64,000 nucleotides of DNA from Liriodendron chinense (Eukaryota; Streptophyta; Magnoliopsida; Magnoliales; Magnoliaceae), in contig ML058505.1 in NCBI GenBank assembly GCA_003013855.2, positions 1,426,001 to 1,490,000 of the forward strand, read 5' to 3'. Every line of letters starts with the position of its first letter. Position 1 is the first letter of the stretch. The notes under the pieces are model-generated. The model searched no databases. It was not told the DNA's origin and saw only the letters and a program-made list of their open reading frames with translations. Below are positions 20,590 to 32,900 of this stretch, piece after piece. Position numbers and translations under genes: made by a program.

Positions 20590-20975
20590 TCATGATGTAT
20601 AATTTTATCTACACTGTCCATCCATTTTGTTAGCTAATTTTAGACCATGAGACCAGAAATGAGCTGGATCCAATGGTAAAGTGGACCACACCACAGGAAA
20701 CAGTGCGGATAATGACATCCACCGTGTAAGCTTTCCTAGGGTCTACCGTGATTTTTGTTTGTTGATAAGGTCACGCAGATATGGATGAAGAGAAAACATA
20801 AATATCAGCTTGATCCAAAACTTCTGTGGCTCCAGAAAGTTTTCAATGGTTGGTGTTCATTCCCACTGTTTCCTTGTGATGTTGTCCACTTGAGCTTTGG
20901 ATATACTTCAATTTAAGAAACATGACTTAAAATGGGCTGAAAAAATAGATGGACAGTATGGATAAAACATATACA
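20590..20975. repeat. Inverted-repeat MITE, copy 5
   Basis: The left end has ATCATGATGTATAATTTTATC and CACTGTCCATCCATTTTGT. The right end has the inverse (AAATAGATGGACAGTATGG, AAAACATATACATTATGG). The middle has the family's GGACCACACC, AGCTTGATCCAAAA and GTCCACTTGAGCTTTGG words. Confidence 0.75.
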
Positions 20976-21075
20976 TTATGGTGTTGGGGTCACCACGCCA
21001 TCTGGGTCAATGTGGTTTCTTCAGTACAATAGTGGATTGCGTGATGATGCACTGAATTGCTTTTCGTGCAAGGTC

Positions 21076-21182
21076 ATGTAACGTAGGGCCCACCTTATGT
21101 TATGATCAGATGTTTCAACACAAATGCTCGGTAGTAGCTCAGTGAGGCATCTGAGCAGTGCATAAGGTGGGCCCACATATGC
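21076..21182. repeat. Short inverted repeat around GGGCCCACCTTATG
   Basis: GTAGGGCCCACCTTATG (about 21083) pairs with CATAAGGTGGGCCCAC (about 21160), with a ~60-bp loop. It looks like a very small foldback element. Confidence 0.6.
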
Positions 21183-21247
21183 TTACTTTAGATGGTCCAC
21201 GCGGTTCCTATTTTCGCGGTCGCGGATTGCGTGGACCTCGGTGGTGT

Positions 21248-21720
21248 TGACGTGGCAAAGTTTTGTCATCTCCACCATGATGTATGCATTATATCCACAC
21301 TGTTCATCCATTCTGTGAGATTATTTTAGGGAATGAGCCAAAAAAATGAGGCAGATCAAAAGTTCAGGTGGACCACACCACCAAAAGTAGTGGAGATTGA
21401 ATGTCTACCATTGAAAACTTCTTGGGGGCCAAAGAAGTTTTGTATAAGCTGATATTTGTCTTTTTCCTACATTCAAGTAGTTTGTGTGACGTTTTCAACA
21501 GGTTGGATGGAAAATAAACATCATGGTGGGCCTTAGGAAGGTTTCAACGATGGGTTTCACTGTTCCCACTGCTTTCTTTGGTGCGGTCCATTTGAGCCTT
21601 GGATCTGCCTCACTTTTGGCCTCATGCCCTAAAATGATCATACAAAATGGATGGACGGTGTGAATATAACACATACATTATCGTGGGGCCCACAAAACTT
21701 TGCCACGTCAACACTCCACT
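21248..21720. repeat. Inverted-repeat MITE, copy 6 (best-preserved ends)
   Basis: Long TIRs of ~75 bp. The left end has GTTGACGTGGCAAAGTTTTG then CCACCATGATGTATG. The right end has the inverse with GTGGGGCCCACAAAACTTTG and CCACGTCAAC. The ~470-bp body has no ORF. Target duplication could not be fixed. Confidence 0.8.
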
Positions 21721-21854
21721 ATACTGTATTCGGTGGCGTGTGCGACACTCCCATTTTGGCACCAACCCCACGAGTAAGTTGCGAATGTGTTCTTTGGTTG
21801 AGTCATTGAATTTTGACTCGCGTATGACCAAATCGGACGCGGATTGCGTGCAAA

Positions 21855-22135
21855 CTGAGCTGTGGAGGGGCCCACCGTGATGTATCTATTTATCCACTCC
21901 ATCCATTCTCCGTCTAAGATCAGGCCGACACATGAGACCAAGAATTAGGCAGATCTAATGCTAAGGTCAGCCACACTAAAATACTGAGCTCAGCTGCATT
22001 AAATGCACCCAGCATTAAATGCAAATGTCATCTCTTTTGTGGCCGAACTTAGCGTTGAATCTGCTATGATCTTAGAAAAGGAATGGACGGCGTAGATAAA
22101 CAGATACATCACAGTGGGCCCCTCCACAGCTCGGT
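21855..22135. repeat. Inverted-repeat MITE, copy 7 (short form)
   Basis: TIR GAGCTGTGGAGGGGCCCACC at the left is matched by GTGGGCCCCTCCACAGCTC at the right. Both flanks contain GGACGCGGAT (about 21836 and 22139), possibly an outer part of the repeat. The centre differs from the longer copies. Confidence 0.75.
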
Positions 22136-22159
22136 TTGGACGCGGATCAAATCATCAAT

Positions 22160-23340
22160 GGTCAACGGAAAAGGCCATGGCCCGAACTTACGAGCTGCTT
22201 CCTCTGTGTTCTGCCTAGAAACGGCTTCCTCCAATTGTGGGCCCAACGATTCGATTTGATTGTTGTACCCACTTCAGATGCAAACATCTCTGCGAATTGA
22301 AAATCCTAACCCTCCAATGTGTCCACCTTATCTGGTCAAGAAAGCCCAGGTGATACCGTCCATCTTGTATTAAGACAAAAGGCCCATGCATATGGGTCAA
22401 TGGGCCATGCCCCCATGTCTCTAATATTATAAGATCCTAATTCCTAATTTTGAGACTTGTGTGAATTTGGTGCACTACGTATATTGCATACGGACCCTCA
22501 GTTATGCAAATATTGTGCATCTTGTAGGGGAAGTTTTCGTCTATAAATCTCACTTTCATCCGAAATTTTCAAGTAAACTCCTCAAAATCTATTTTTTGTT
22601 TGTAGACTTGAAGCTAATTTTTTAACGAAATCGCCCTTCTTCCTTTCAAAAATCTATTTCCACTTCTAATCATCGTTCTTCTTCAATTTTCGGCTATAAC
22701 CTTCATTTTCTTTGACTTTAACTTGAAAAGTAAGTACAGACGTATAAAACACACAAGCTCGACTATTATGATAGTTAATCCATAGTCAAAATAGTTGAGC
22801 CTGTTGTGAGTAGAGACTCCTAAACATTACACTAAGATTTGTTTACACCTGATTTGACTGCACCAGATTTGACCGCCAGTAAGTCGATATGTGGCAGCAC
22901 TACTCTACGAAAGATTTAGACTAAATCCTCACAATTGATATGGTTGATAGGAGAAGATCGTAAAGCCTAAGGAACGTTACCGCCACAAGGCACGTGTCAT
23001 CGCGCCCGAGTAAAAGCTATTACATGACACATGCCAACATGAGAGAGGTTGTATGCTCTGTAATAGCCTGAAAAAGAAGTCATCGCCATTATTTTAGCCG
23101 ATGATAGTATTCCTCATGACACATGACAGAAGCCAAGTGGCTACACACACATGAAGCCATAAGCAAAGAGCTCTGATACACATGATTAACTAAGGAGGTG
23201 ATCAACATAAACACATGGAGCGACGTAATTAGCTAAGCGTATCCAGAAGTAAGTTGATTACCAAAAATCATGAAAGATTACCTCGAGATAGAAACACGAT
23301 CCACTATACTCGACAACTGGCCAATTTGAAGAAATCACAC
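22160..23340. other. Intergenic region, no gene seen
   Basis: AT-rich with scattered words such as CACGTGTCAT near 22990 that recur at 28540. It may be an old LTR-like sequence, but ends, primer site and ORFs are not recognisable. Confidence 0.4.
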
Positions 23341-23681
23341 AAACTTGTCTTGAGTTGAAAGTTTAATTACCCATGTCTATTTACTAGACAATCAATTAAG
23401 AAAAAATCCCAAAGGCCGATTTTAATATGCATATCCAATAAACTACCTTTCATATATCTATAAATTTAGTAAGGAATGAAGCGCTAAGGGCCCATGCCAC
23501 TCCAACAAACACAACGCAAACTTGTCTTGAGTTAGAAGTTTAATTAGCCAGGTCTATTAACTAGCCACTCAATCAAGAGAAGATCCAAAAGGCTGATTTT
23601 AATACGTATCTCCAGTAAATCACCTTCCATATCGATAAATTCGATAGGGAATGAAGAGCTATGGGCCCATGCCACTCCAAC
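23341..23681. repeat. Tandem duplication, period 177 bp
   Basis: Copy 1 starts AAACTTGTCTTGAGTTGAAA at 23341 and copy 2 starts AAACTTGTCTTGAGTTAGAA at 23518. Both end GGGCCCATGCCACTCCAAC. They diverge by roughly 15-20% by eye. The end of copy 2 is split by the hAT MITE at 23682. Confidence 0.85.
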
Positions 23682-24191
23682 TAGGGCTGTAAATGGGTCA
23701 GTGGACCCGATGGGGTACCCGGACCCAACCCATTTAGACCCGACCCAAACCCGACCCATTTGTTAAATGGTACGAGTCTGGGTCCAAGAATAGACCCATT
23801 TGTTAAACGGGTTTGGGTCTGGTTTCCTTTATTTTAGGCCCGACCCGACCCAAACCCATTTAGTAAGTGGGCGGGTTTGGTCTATGTTACAAGGGACCCG
23901 TCCAGCCCAGACCCGTCCAAACCCGGTTTTAAGCCTTGTAAAATGCTTTTATACTTGATCCAGACCCGGACCCATTAGACCAGGCCCATTTATAAATGAG
24001 TCTGGGTGGATCTCCCTCTACCAGACCCGGACCCATTAATAAATGGGTCTAATGGGCTGACTCGGACCCGACCCGGACCCGCCCATTTAGTAAAAGGGTC
24101 TGGGTCTAAAATTTGGACCCAGACCCATTTAGTAAATGGGCGGGTCTGGTTTTGGCTAAACCCGCCCCGAACCCGACCATTTACAGCCCTA
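23682..24191. mobile_element. Non-autonomous hAT MITE (510 bp) with perfect 8-bp target duplication
   Basis: TIRs TAGGGCTGTAAATGG and its inverse CCATTTACAGCCCTA are perfect. ACTCCAAC flanks both ends (23674-23681 and 24192-24199), the 8-bp hash mark of hAT insertion. The interior is built from GACCCGACCC / GGGTCTGGGT repeats in opposite orientations. The identical target duplication suggests a relatively recent insertion. Confidence 0.9.
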
Positions 24192-24199
24192 ACTCCAAC

Positions 24200-24440
24200 A
24201 AACACAACACTATTCTTTTCAACTCACCATTACCTATCCTTTGTTCCCATGTATGCTTATCATTATTATCATTAATACTACTACTATGATCATCATCGTC
24301 GTCGTTGTCATTATTCGATCTAACTCCTCGCATAATGCTGCAAAATGAGCTCTAATTGAGTAGGTTAATTAGAATAAGTTAGTTAGGCACCATATGTCCA
24401 CAACCATATTATTGGACTTAGAAAGATTTCTATGTATCAA
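24200..24440. other. Short intergenic segment with trinucleotide-rich stretch
   Basis: Contains an imperfect (ATC/TCG)n stretch around 24255-24310. No gene. Confidence 0.4.
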
Positions 24441-25130
24441 ACAGATGGCCAATGGGGCCATCTTGCTATGTGCCTAAAAATTCTGCTCAACCATCTCGCC
24501 ATAAAGTTCAACCAAGTTATGAACAAGTCATCATTTAACTAAAGTTGCCTTGCCACAGAGCTTAGTTGAGTGATGAAGAGGTGCTCATCCCACGGTAGCC
24601 TTACCCACGAAGTCAGGATCCAAGCAATGAACGGATGACTTCCTAGTAAGTGAAGACTCGAAGAGATGAATAGGTTGTTACCTCACCGGCCTTCCCACCA
24701 GAAAGCAACATGGTTGTGTCAAATGATTAATCCTCTAAACGGCCCACTTGCCTATGAAGCTCAATCATGTGAAGTAATAAATTGACTGTTATTTCCCAAC
24801 AACTATTTCACCATGAAATCTCTCCATATAATGATCAAACCCTCGAAGGTCCACCTGTCATCGGCCATCTTGCCACGAAATCTGGTCCTATGAGACGAAA
24901 AGACAACTGTCACGGTGATTGTCTAGCTATGAAGCCAACTAAGGAACAAAATAGACATCCACCCCTTCCCACGAACCATGATTGTCTTGCATAAGAAGCC
25001 TAACTTGCAATAAATAAATTATTGTTTCTATCAATCATCTAGCCACGAAGCAAACTCAACACGTGATCCAGCTTTTACACACGACGACCTTCTTGCCATG
25101 AACTGACAATCATTTCCAACAACCGTCTCA
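24440..25130. repeat. Highly degenerate tandem repeat region (~55-60-bp units)
   Basis: Recurring words such as CATCTTGCCACGAA, CATCTCGCCATAAAG, CACTTGCCTATGAAG and ATTTCACCATGAAATC, each followed by CAA(C/T)-rich spacers, suggest an old tandem array of 10 or more units. Alignment by program is needed to confirm it. Confidence 0.45.
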
Positions 25131-26601
25131 CTACAAATAGATCATTGTTAGTTATCATTTTCTCTCGTTTTTTTCTAGCTAAGTATATTTAAAACTCACT
25201 TATTTAATTGATAGGCATCAGCGTAGTTTTACTTTTTTAGTGTAAAGCAAATCATGCCTTAACTAAAACTTTCTCTAGAAAAAATTTAAAAAAATAATAA
25301 TAATAATAAACTCATTAGAAAGATGAACCCTTCCTTTACAAGATTATGTACAATTGGTGGTTGAATGATCAAACTGATCTTCACAAATCCTGTCCTAAAC
25401 TAACTATTTCCGTGACTAGGATTATAAGGCATTCGATTCAAGTTGAGTCATTATTCACTTTGGCAGGCCTAGCGCATACACATGCATACATAACATGTGG
25501 GACAGAATCAGAAACCAACAAGGAAATGCATGGCTACCATCTAATTTTTCCCTTAGATGTTTGACAAGCTATTTATTTTATAATTGTTGATTTGATAGTC
25601 ATCAACTGAATAGTCGGGATTTCTTGAGTTAACTGTAGAGTTACTGATCCAACATCTGGTGGGCCTCACTGGGCAATCTAGACCACCCAAATAGCTGAAC
25701 CAGTTGTGAGTAAGGCACCACCCAAAACTTTTATTTATTCATGTGATGGCATCAACTATTGACCATCTACTTTTAACTACACCACACTGTAGGGTTTGTC
25801 TGGTGCGCCATACCCTGCGTGGGCAGTATATCTGAATATGGTTATTTTAGGATGATTAATATTGCAATGACAGTGAATATTGTGTTTTGCAGATACACCA
25901 AGTATCGGTGAGGCCTGTCTGGATAAAGCTATTTGCTGTTTGGAGGGCACAAATTCACACGTCATGTGTTAAAAAAAAATGTAGATGATCTAGACTATCA
26001 TCTGATGGGCCCCACATGAATCGTAGCTGGATAAAAGGAGAAAAGCGCAATGCAATTACTTGGTGGCCCTTTTCTGTTACTTGTCTCCTCACACACCCAA
26101 GTTAGTTTATGATTAAAAAAAATGGCTAGCTTTTGGAAGAAGTTTAGAGGTAATCAAGCTAGACTCTGAAATATGTGCCTACAGTGTGCAAGATCCTACT
26201 TTTATAACAAGCCACATTGCTTAGATGGCCTGCCCTAAAATTCAAGTTATTTTCATTCCTAATTTAACTCTATATACGAAACAATAGATGGCTAGAAAAT
26301 GTTTATTTAAACTGCCCATTTTGTTATGTACATTGTGGTCCGCCTAAGGAGTCAAACGACCCGATTTTTAGGCCATGACCTAATGGGTGAAACAGCCGGA
26401 ATTTTAGGCTAGAAGATCTAACAACTAGTCCTGGCAGATGGAAAGCTAGGATGTCAAACAAACGCAACTAGTGCTCATGTGTACATGGTCGGGTTCATAT
26501 GAATGTGAGCTTAGCAAAATCCTCTCCCAGATCTCTTACAATGCACCTGATTAATGTCGTTAAATGCTTTCAGTTTTCCATCTCCCATTAATTGTAATAA
26601 T
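25131..26601. other. Intergenic region, no gene seen
   Basis: AT-rich; an (AAT)n microsatellite lies near 25292-25310. Short ORFs are random-looking. Confidence 0.4.
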
Positions 26602-27412
26602 TAAGGGTCGCAATGGACCGGTTGGCCCTAGCCCTAGCCCAGATTTGGCCCTTGAGGGCTGAACTAGGATAGGACTGGGACAGAACCAAGGCAGGGTTGG
26701 GCGGAATCAGGGCCTACCCTATGAGTTAAAAAGTGTTGTGGATTCCACCGGATCCAATATGAAGGGAGAGATTCCTATGCAATTAACCCACAAAATCGTT
26801 TCCCTTTTGTAAGTGCATATATTACTAATGAGTTATTTTATACTCGATTGCATAAGACACTTGATACACAAGCATTCAGAAATTATTTACAAGGGAGAAA
26901 TTAATTCAAATGAAACTAAGTACACTATGGGACCTACTTTCTCTATGTCGCATTCCAAAAGTCAGATTGATCGACAAATTCAAACCATTGATTTGTGGAC
27001 ACTTATTTGTTGGAATAGGACTGCTGGATCGTTTCATTTTTGACCCGTCCAATAAATATTCGCCAATCACATTGTTAGCTAATCAAATAAGTATGATTTT
27101 TACATCTAAACTGGCGCCCATGATTTGAATGGTCTAATTTGAATTATTTGTATGCAAAGGATGTGATTTCTAATTCTTTTTAAAGTGTCTGTGCATCAGC
27201 CACAACACTACTGAAGTATGAATACTATTTTATAAGCTACATATTTTATACAGGAGAGACTAAGGGCAGCAAAGGCCCAGCCCAGCCCAGACAACGGTGC
27301 AGATTGTTAGCCCGAGCCTGGCCTTTGCACCAAGCTTAGGGGCACAAGCCCTAACCCTTCAGGGATATGCTGCAAGGGCCAGGCCAGGCAACCAGGCCCA
27401 TTGTCACCCCTA
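26602..27412. mobile_element. Probable non-autonomous hAT element (811 bp)
   Basis: The left end TAAGGGTCGCAATGGACCGG and the right end, inverted, TAGGGGTGACAATGGGCCTGG form ~25-bp imperfect TIRs. Subterminal GCCCTAGCCCTAGCC / AGGCCAGGC words are inverted. The 8-bp flanks match only 5 of 8, so the target duplication is eroded or the end is off by a base or two. A related end occurs at 59374. Confidence 0.55.
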
Positions 27413-27539
27413 ATTATAAATAGTGTGTGAAATAGTAAGTAAAATTTTGCTAATGACCTTATTTTCAAGTCTATTTCACTCAATAACCGAATATCATTAA
27501 CAAGGCTCCAAATAAAGCTGGAGTAATGATCCAATGCAG

Positions 27540-28480
27540 CAAACCTGATTGAAATTTTGGGTTGGGTCCAGCTTGATTGGCCCAACTTAAAGTTTTGGTC
27601 AGACTGGGTTGGGTTGGGTTGAGTTAAGGTCCTGTTGGGCACAGCTTCAAACCCTCAACTTAACCTCAGGTTAGCCTCCAGTTGAGGCCTTGGCAATCTA
27701 AACCCCAACCCAACGTTAACTTAGGGCCTGTTTGGATTCCTTAAAAAAAATGGTGAGAAATGGTAAATTGTTCTCGATCTTTATTGTTTTTTAATAAAAA
27801 AAAAATTTAAATAATCTTCATTTTTTAAATCTGATGCTTGAAAATAAAGGAATTTTTCATGGAAATTTTACTAAAAACGGAGGATAACACATGTATGCAA
27901 TGAAGATTGTAGCACGTGTCACATTTAAATTATAGTACATGTGCCACATTATCATACACATTGGCACATGTAGAAAATTGGCACACGTGTGATGAATGTG
28001 GAGCCTTCAAAGATGGATGGCGGCACATATGGCAAAATAGTAAAGGTGGTACATTAGCACGTGGGATGCTTGTAGATGAGGGTGGCACATGTTGCACATG
28101 ATACATTGGGGTCATGTATGGCACATTAGTAGGCTTGATAATGGGTGGATTTACATGTAGTACATGTGGCACATTGGCTAGTGTATGATATAGTTTAAGA
28201 TGGGCTTTGGCACACTGGCATGTTGACACAGGTAAGCCACTTGAATGGATGGTTGATGGCACATGTTGCATGTGTTGCATATTGGCACATGGAATGCATA
28301 TGAAGTGCTTAAAAATTAATGGTGGCCATCTGACATATGTGGCTCAATAACACACTGACAGATGTACCAATGCAAGGAGGAGCACTATAATTTATTTCTC
28401 AACATACAATAATACCGTTGATGTCTGACCATTCAGATCAAGCAAAGCAATACAGATAATCCCACTAGAATTCTAGACGT
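27540..28480. repeat. Degenerate GGCACATG-word repeat region, after a GGTTGGG-rich fragment
   Basis: 27540-27720 is another GGTTGGGTTGGG-type hAT subterminal fragment. 27725 starts a GGGCCTGTTTGGAT end typical of Tourist/hAT-like MITEs. From 27905 to 28300 the words GGCACATG, GCACGTG, GTACATGTG and TGGCACATT recur every 15-30 bp in both orientations. No gene. Confidence 0.45.
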
Positions 28481-29064
28481 TATGAATAGCCTAAAAAAGA
28501 TAAGTTTAGTTGGGTATTTGTCACGGGGGCACGTGTCACATGACCGAAGTACATGGCAAAGTTAACTGCCCATTTCAGTGGCCGTATGGCCAATAATAGA
28601 TAATGGTTAAAAACAAGTCGAGCCATTAACAAATTTAGCCGATGTGCTATAACATCAAGCAAGGGGGACTTTTACAACTAAAACATTCAGCAGAAAGGAG
28701 CCATAAGAGTAACATAACAACAACCCTAGGTTGACAGATTTTCATGACGCATGCTGCACATTTAAGCGGGAGAAAAGATTAGTGACGATTCGCACATGAC
28801 AGGACATGGAATACTCCCATCCATGAAGTAGCCTAAAAGCGTGGGCACGACAAATGGCCAATCCATAATAACCGTTCTCTACACATGACAAAAAATGATG
28901 GGCCGCAACTGCTTATGGCCCAGACAGTTGTTCACTCATCAGCGAACATGAAAAGTGCCTACGTAAATCACTCTCTAACAACCGCTTAGAAATTCTATGG
29001 ATAGGAGAATCAAGGAGTTTGGGCCCTTGCCAACACAACCAAACTACAACACAATGTTGCTCAT
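28481..29064. other. Intergenic segment, no gene seen
   Basis: No supportable ORF. Some words (CACGTGTCACATG, CCGTATGGCCAATAATAG) echo the 22.9-23.1 kb segment. Confidence 0.35.
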
Positions 29065-29330
29065 CTTAGTTTAGTGCAATCCCGTCTGTCTATGCTATCA
29101 TGCTAGATTGACCCTAGTTTAGCTTTTAGTGTAATCCTATCTATTGACGCTACCATGTTGGACTGACTTTACTTTAGCTTTTAGCATAATCCCATCCGTC
29201 TACACTACAACGCCAGACCGAATTTAGTATAGCTTTAGTGTAATTTTGTCAGTCCACACTACCATGCTAGACCGACTCTTAAATTTAGCTTATTGTAATT
29301 TCTTACCATCTACACCGTAGTCACTAGATT
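29065..29330. repeat. ~55-57-bp tandem repeat, 5 units
   Basis: Units share TTTAGCTTTTAGTGTAATC, then a CATC(C/T)(G/A)TCTACACTACC-like part and ATGCTAGACCGAC. Unit starts are near 29068, 29120, 29172, 29228 and 29284. It ends ~490 bp downstream of the CML stop codon. Confidence 0.8.
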
Positions 29331-29819
29331 ACAGAAGATCTTTGTTTGTAAGTGTCTATCCATGTAAACATTTATGAATGCAATTTCAATTCATTTGGTT
29401 ACTCTTCATGCCACAATATATAAAAAAATTTCATAACAGTGGGAAAAAAAATTTCTTTTGACTGAAAGGCGAAAAGGACACATTGAAGGATGAACTCTCC
29501 TACGCAGGTTACTTGATTTCTTTAATAGATGGCCGATCTACAAGGTCTTTGGTCTCTCGGTCTATCTCGCATTTGGGGTCAAAGACGTTCAGTTTAAATT
29601 GAGCCACGTCAGGCTCTAATATGCCCGGCACAAAGTACATACACCACACAATCAAATTCAAGCCAAACAAATACAAACTAAATTTTTACCTTCCAAGAGG
29701 ACAAATGCATACAAACTAACACTTAAATGGGATTTCGATTTCCAAGCTGTCCATAGAAAATTCAATCAAACGGTCATCGTTATGGTCACAAACTCCTGTC
29801 CATGGTTAGGTAAATTCTA

Positions 29820-29954
29820 TCAAACAGCCAACATTATCCTTACAAATTCCTCATAATTGACTTGCCCATCACCGTCCACGTCAGCCTCCCTAATCATCTG
29901 GTCCACCTCTTCATCCGTCAATTTCTCCCCAAGATTAATCATCACAAGCCTAAG
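29820..29954 (-). CDS. CML8/11-like: CML exon 4 (residues 107-150, stop TGA 29820-29822)
   Basis: The acceptor is TGTGTGCAG just above 29954. The exon codes LRLVMINLGE through RIMLAV and includes EF-hand 4. It starts in phase 0, matching exon 3. Confidence 0.93.
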   Translation of the reverse strand, partial: LRLVMINLGEKLTDEEVDQMIREADVDGDGQVNYEEFVRIMLAV

Positions 29955-32900
29955 CTGCACACATATACATACAAATATAAGCATCTTTTTTTCTATTCTT
30001 TTTTCCCTCCCTAACCGTTTGTTCATCTGAGCCATGCAAAATGATGGGCCAACCGTTAAAGATCACCCGTCTTAAAAATTAGATAAATGCACTACTTAGG
30101 TGGGCAATACCTTCACCTTGACTCAAACGTGAACTGTCCATTTATTTCCTACCTGATGAGGGGACCGGCCTTAGTTGGGCCTGGTGATCTCCATGGTGTA
30201 GCCCATCTTTTGCATGGCTTAGTGGGATTTGATTGGACCACGTTCCACTATCAAAGATGGGGTCTAATAAAACTGAACAACTTTCAAACATGCTTTGTAT
30301 AGCCCCATCTCAAGCAGCAGCATATGGCTAATCAAATCCTGCCACGTCAAATCATTAGGGATATCCTTGGTGATTCTATTACCAGGCAATCTGCTTCCCC
30401 GGATGTTGGGGTAGGGATTTGTCAAAAACTCAAAACCACATGACCGACCAAAAACTGATGTGATGGAATTTTGTGCTGGATTCCAGTGGTGCAGCAGATC
30501 TAGAAATGGGCAACAAATCAGGGTTTAAGGCTGTCCAGATTGGGCCATCAGGTTCCGACAGTGGTCGATCAAGGCAAGAGATGAGGGTGGTGGAGGCAGG
30601 GCTGTATCTGAAGGCCATGTTGTACCTGATCAGGGCAAGACTATGACTCTAATACCACGATAAATTTTGAGACTGTAGGGTGGAAATCTTTGAGGCAATT
30701 GTTCTCCAGAAATAACAAGTATATATACAAGTGATGGGAGATTTATCTAAGATCTTAATAGATACAAATGTATCTATTTATATTCATCCAAATACCTATC
30801 TATATGGTATCTACATGTATGCATGTACAAATACTAAGCTCTAACATCCTCTATTTGTCTTTTGCTGTTAAATTGCAAATATGTGGATTTACCAAATCCA
30901 TACCTCCGTACATGGATTTGGGAAAATATTGGCAAACCCTCAAAAGGAATACTATTTTAAAAGGAAAAAAAAAGTAAATACTTTTGCAATAAATTCTCTA
31001 TTGATGCAATAAATTCTCCCCAAATCCATGACTTGGTAACTTGATTTTCAAATAATGAACTTTGAAATTTGCCAAATTCAAATACGACACATATCCATGA
31101 ATTTGGCAAGTTCATGGATTTGCCAAATTGAGAATTGCCAAATTGAGAATTGCCCAAATACTGGGTGGGATCTATAGTAGACAGACTTTGTTTCAACATT
31201 GAGACCAGGGATTGAGTGACCATGTGGTGTGGGTAGGTGTGTGACTGTATAAATGCAAAAAAAAAAAGAGAAAAAAGAAAAAGATTTGCTCAAGTACATC
31301 CTAAGGCACTAAAATTAGACAAGTAATGACCCGATCCAATATCTGGGCCTTTTTCAATGACACATACCATTTATTTGATCACCTTGGATGTGGGATTGAC
31401 CAAAAAACTCTTAGATTGAATATTTCAAATCAATCGTTCATGCTCAAATCAAAAGTGCCAAATTATCAAAGAGTTGAAATAATTGAATTGAGAACTTTTG
31501 ATTGTTGACTTTCCGCCATACAAATTGAGACTTAGCACATAAATGGTTTGGATCATTGGAAGATGACCTGAATTTGAATGCTAAGTCTTGATATATTGTA
31601 TTGTCTGATGTATTTGAGCAACATCTACCAAATTGACATTTTAATTTCTTTGATCCCAAACAGAGCCTAAGTGAACAAACCATCTTTGTGGCACATGCCG
31701 ATTAGTCTGGATGGTTCGATCAATGGCTCATCTCTCAGAATTTCAGACAGTGTGTGTGTGTACTTGTATTAATGCTTACCTCGTTAGCAGAGATGTAACC
31801 GTTTTGATCTTTGTCAAATACTTTAAAAGCTTCTCTGAGTTCCTCCTCTGCATCAGTCTCCTACAAAAACATGAAATAAAAAGGATGATTTCTCTATATC
31901 TTCATGGTGTGAATATTAGAAATCCAAGCATAGCAATTCTTCCATGGATTTTTCATTTTCTAACCTTCAATTTTCTGGCCATGAGATTCAAGAACTCCTC
32001 AAATTCAACGGTTCCATTTCCATCCATGTCCACTTCACTTATCATGTCTTGGAGTTCTTCGGCAGATGGATTCTGACCCAAGGAACGAATTATGGTGGCC
32101 AGTTCATCAATGGTGATGCAGCCTAAAAAAAAAAATCGTAAGTTCATCTGAGATTGTTAGTCACTCTTGTAGGGGCCACAATGTAATATGATCACCCACG
32201 TTGTGGGCCATTATGATGGGTATCAGTCATGGTTTTAAAATCAGCTGATACGTATTTGTGTATCAGTCATGGGCTTTGTTGTGCATGGCTTATGTTTTGA
32301 ACTTACTACACTAAAATATCTATCCCTTTCTTCATTTTCATGCTCTTGATGTTGACCATTAATTCTTCTTTTTGGAATACCATCCACTGTTTAGATGGCT
32401 AGTGTCATTCAATCTGTATTTCTTAAAACGGTTGCCATATTAGGGCCCATTAGATGGACAATCTCAATTGACATACCCCTGCCACGTGCACTTTAGCAAG
32501 GCCACTCTGCTGTATTCCCTTCAATCCTACGGCTAGCCATTCAGAGACAGAAAAAGAAAAAAAATAAATAAAAAAATTTGATACTCTAGCAGAAAGTAAC
32601 GGTTGATACACAGAATATAATCATCAAATTATATCATGTGAATGGTGAGCTCAACTGATGGATTGTAAACCAAGAGTTACAGTAAGATCACTTAAGTAGT
32701 GGATTGATGGAAAGTCATTGAACGGTTGAGAAGAAGAATAGACAATGGCCCAAATGCAGCAAACAAGTTTCCATGAATCAGAGGTTAAGATGGTCCATCA
32801 ATCTGATTCATGACCCGTCTATACTGGGTCCCACGATTTGGACTATCTGGTTTTTGTTGATAGATGCCAGGAATGAAATGTGAGGAGACTGAGCAAGTTG

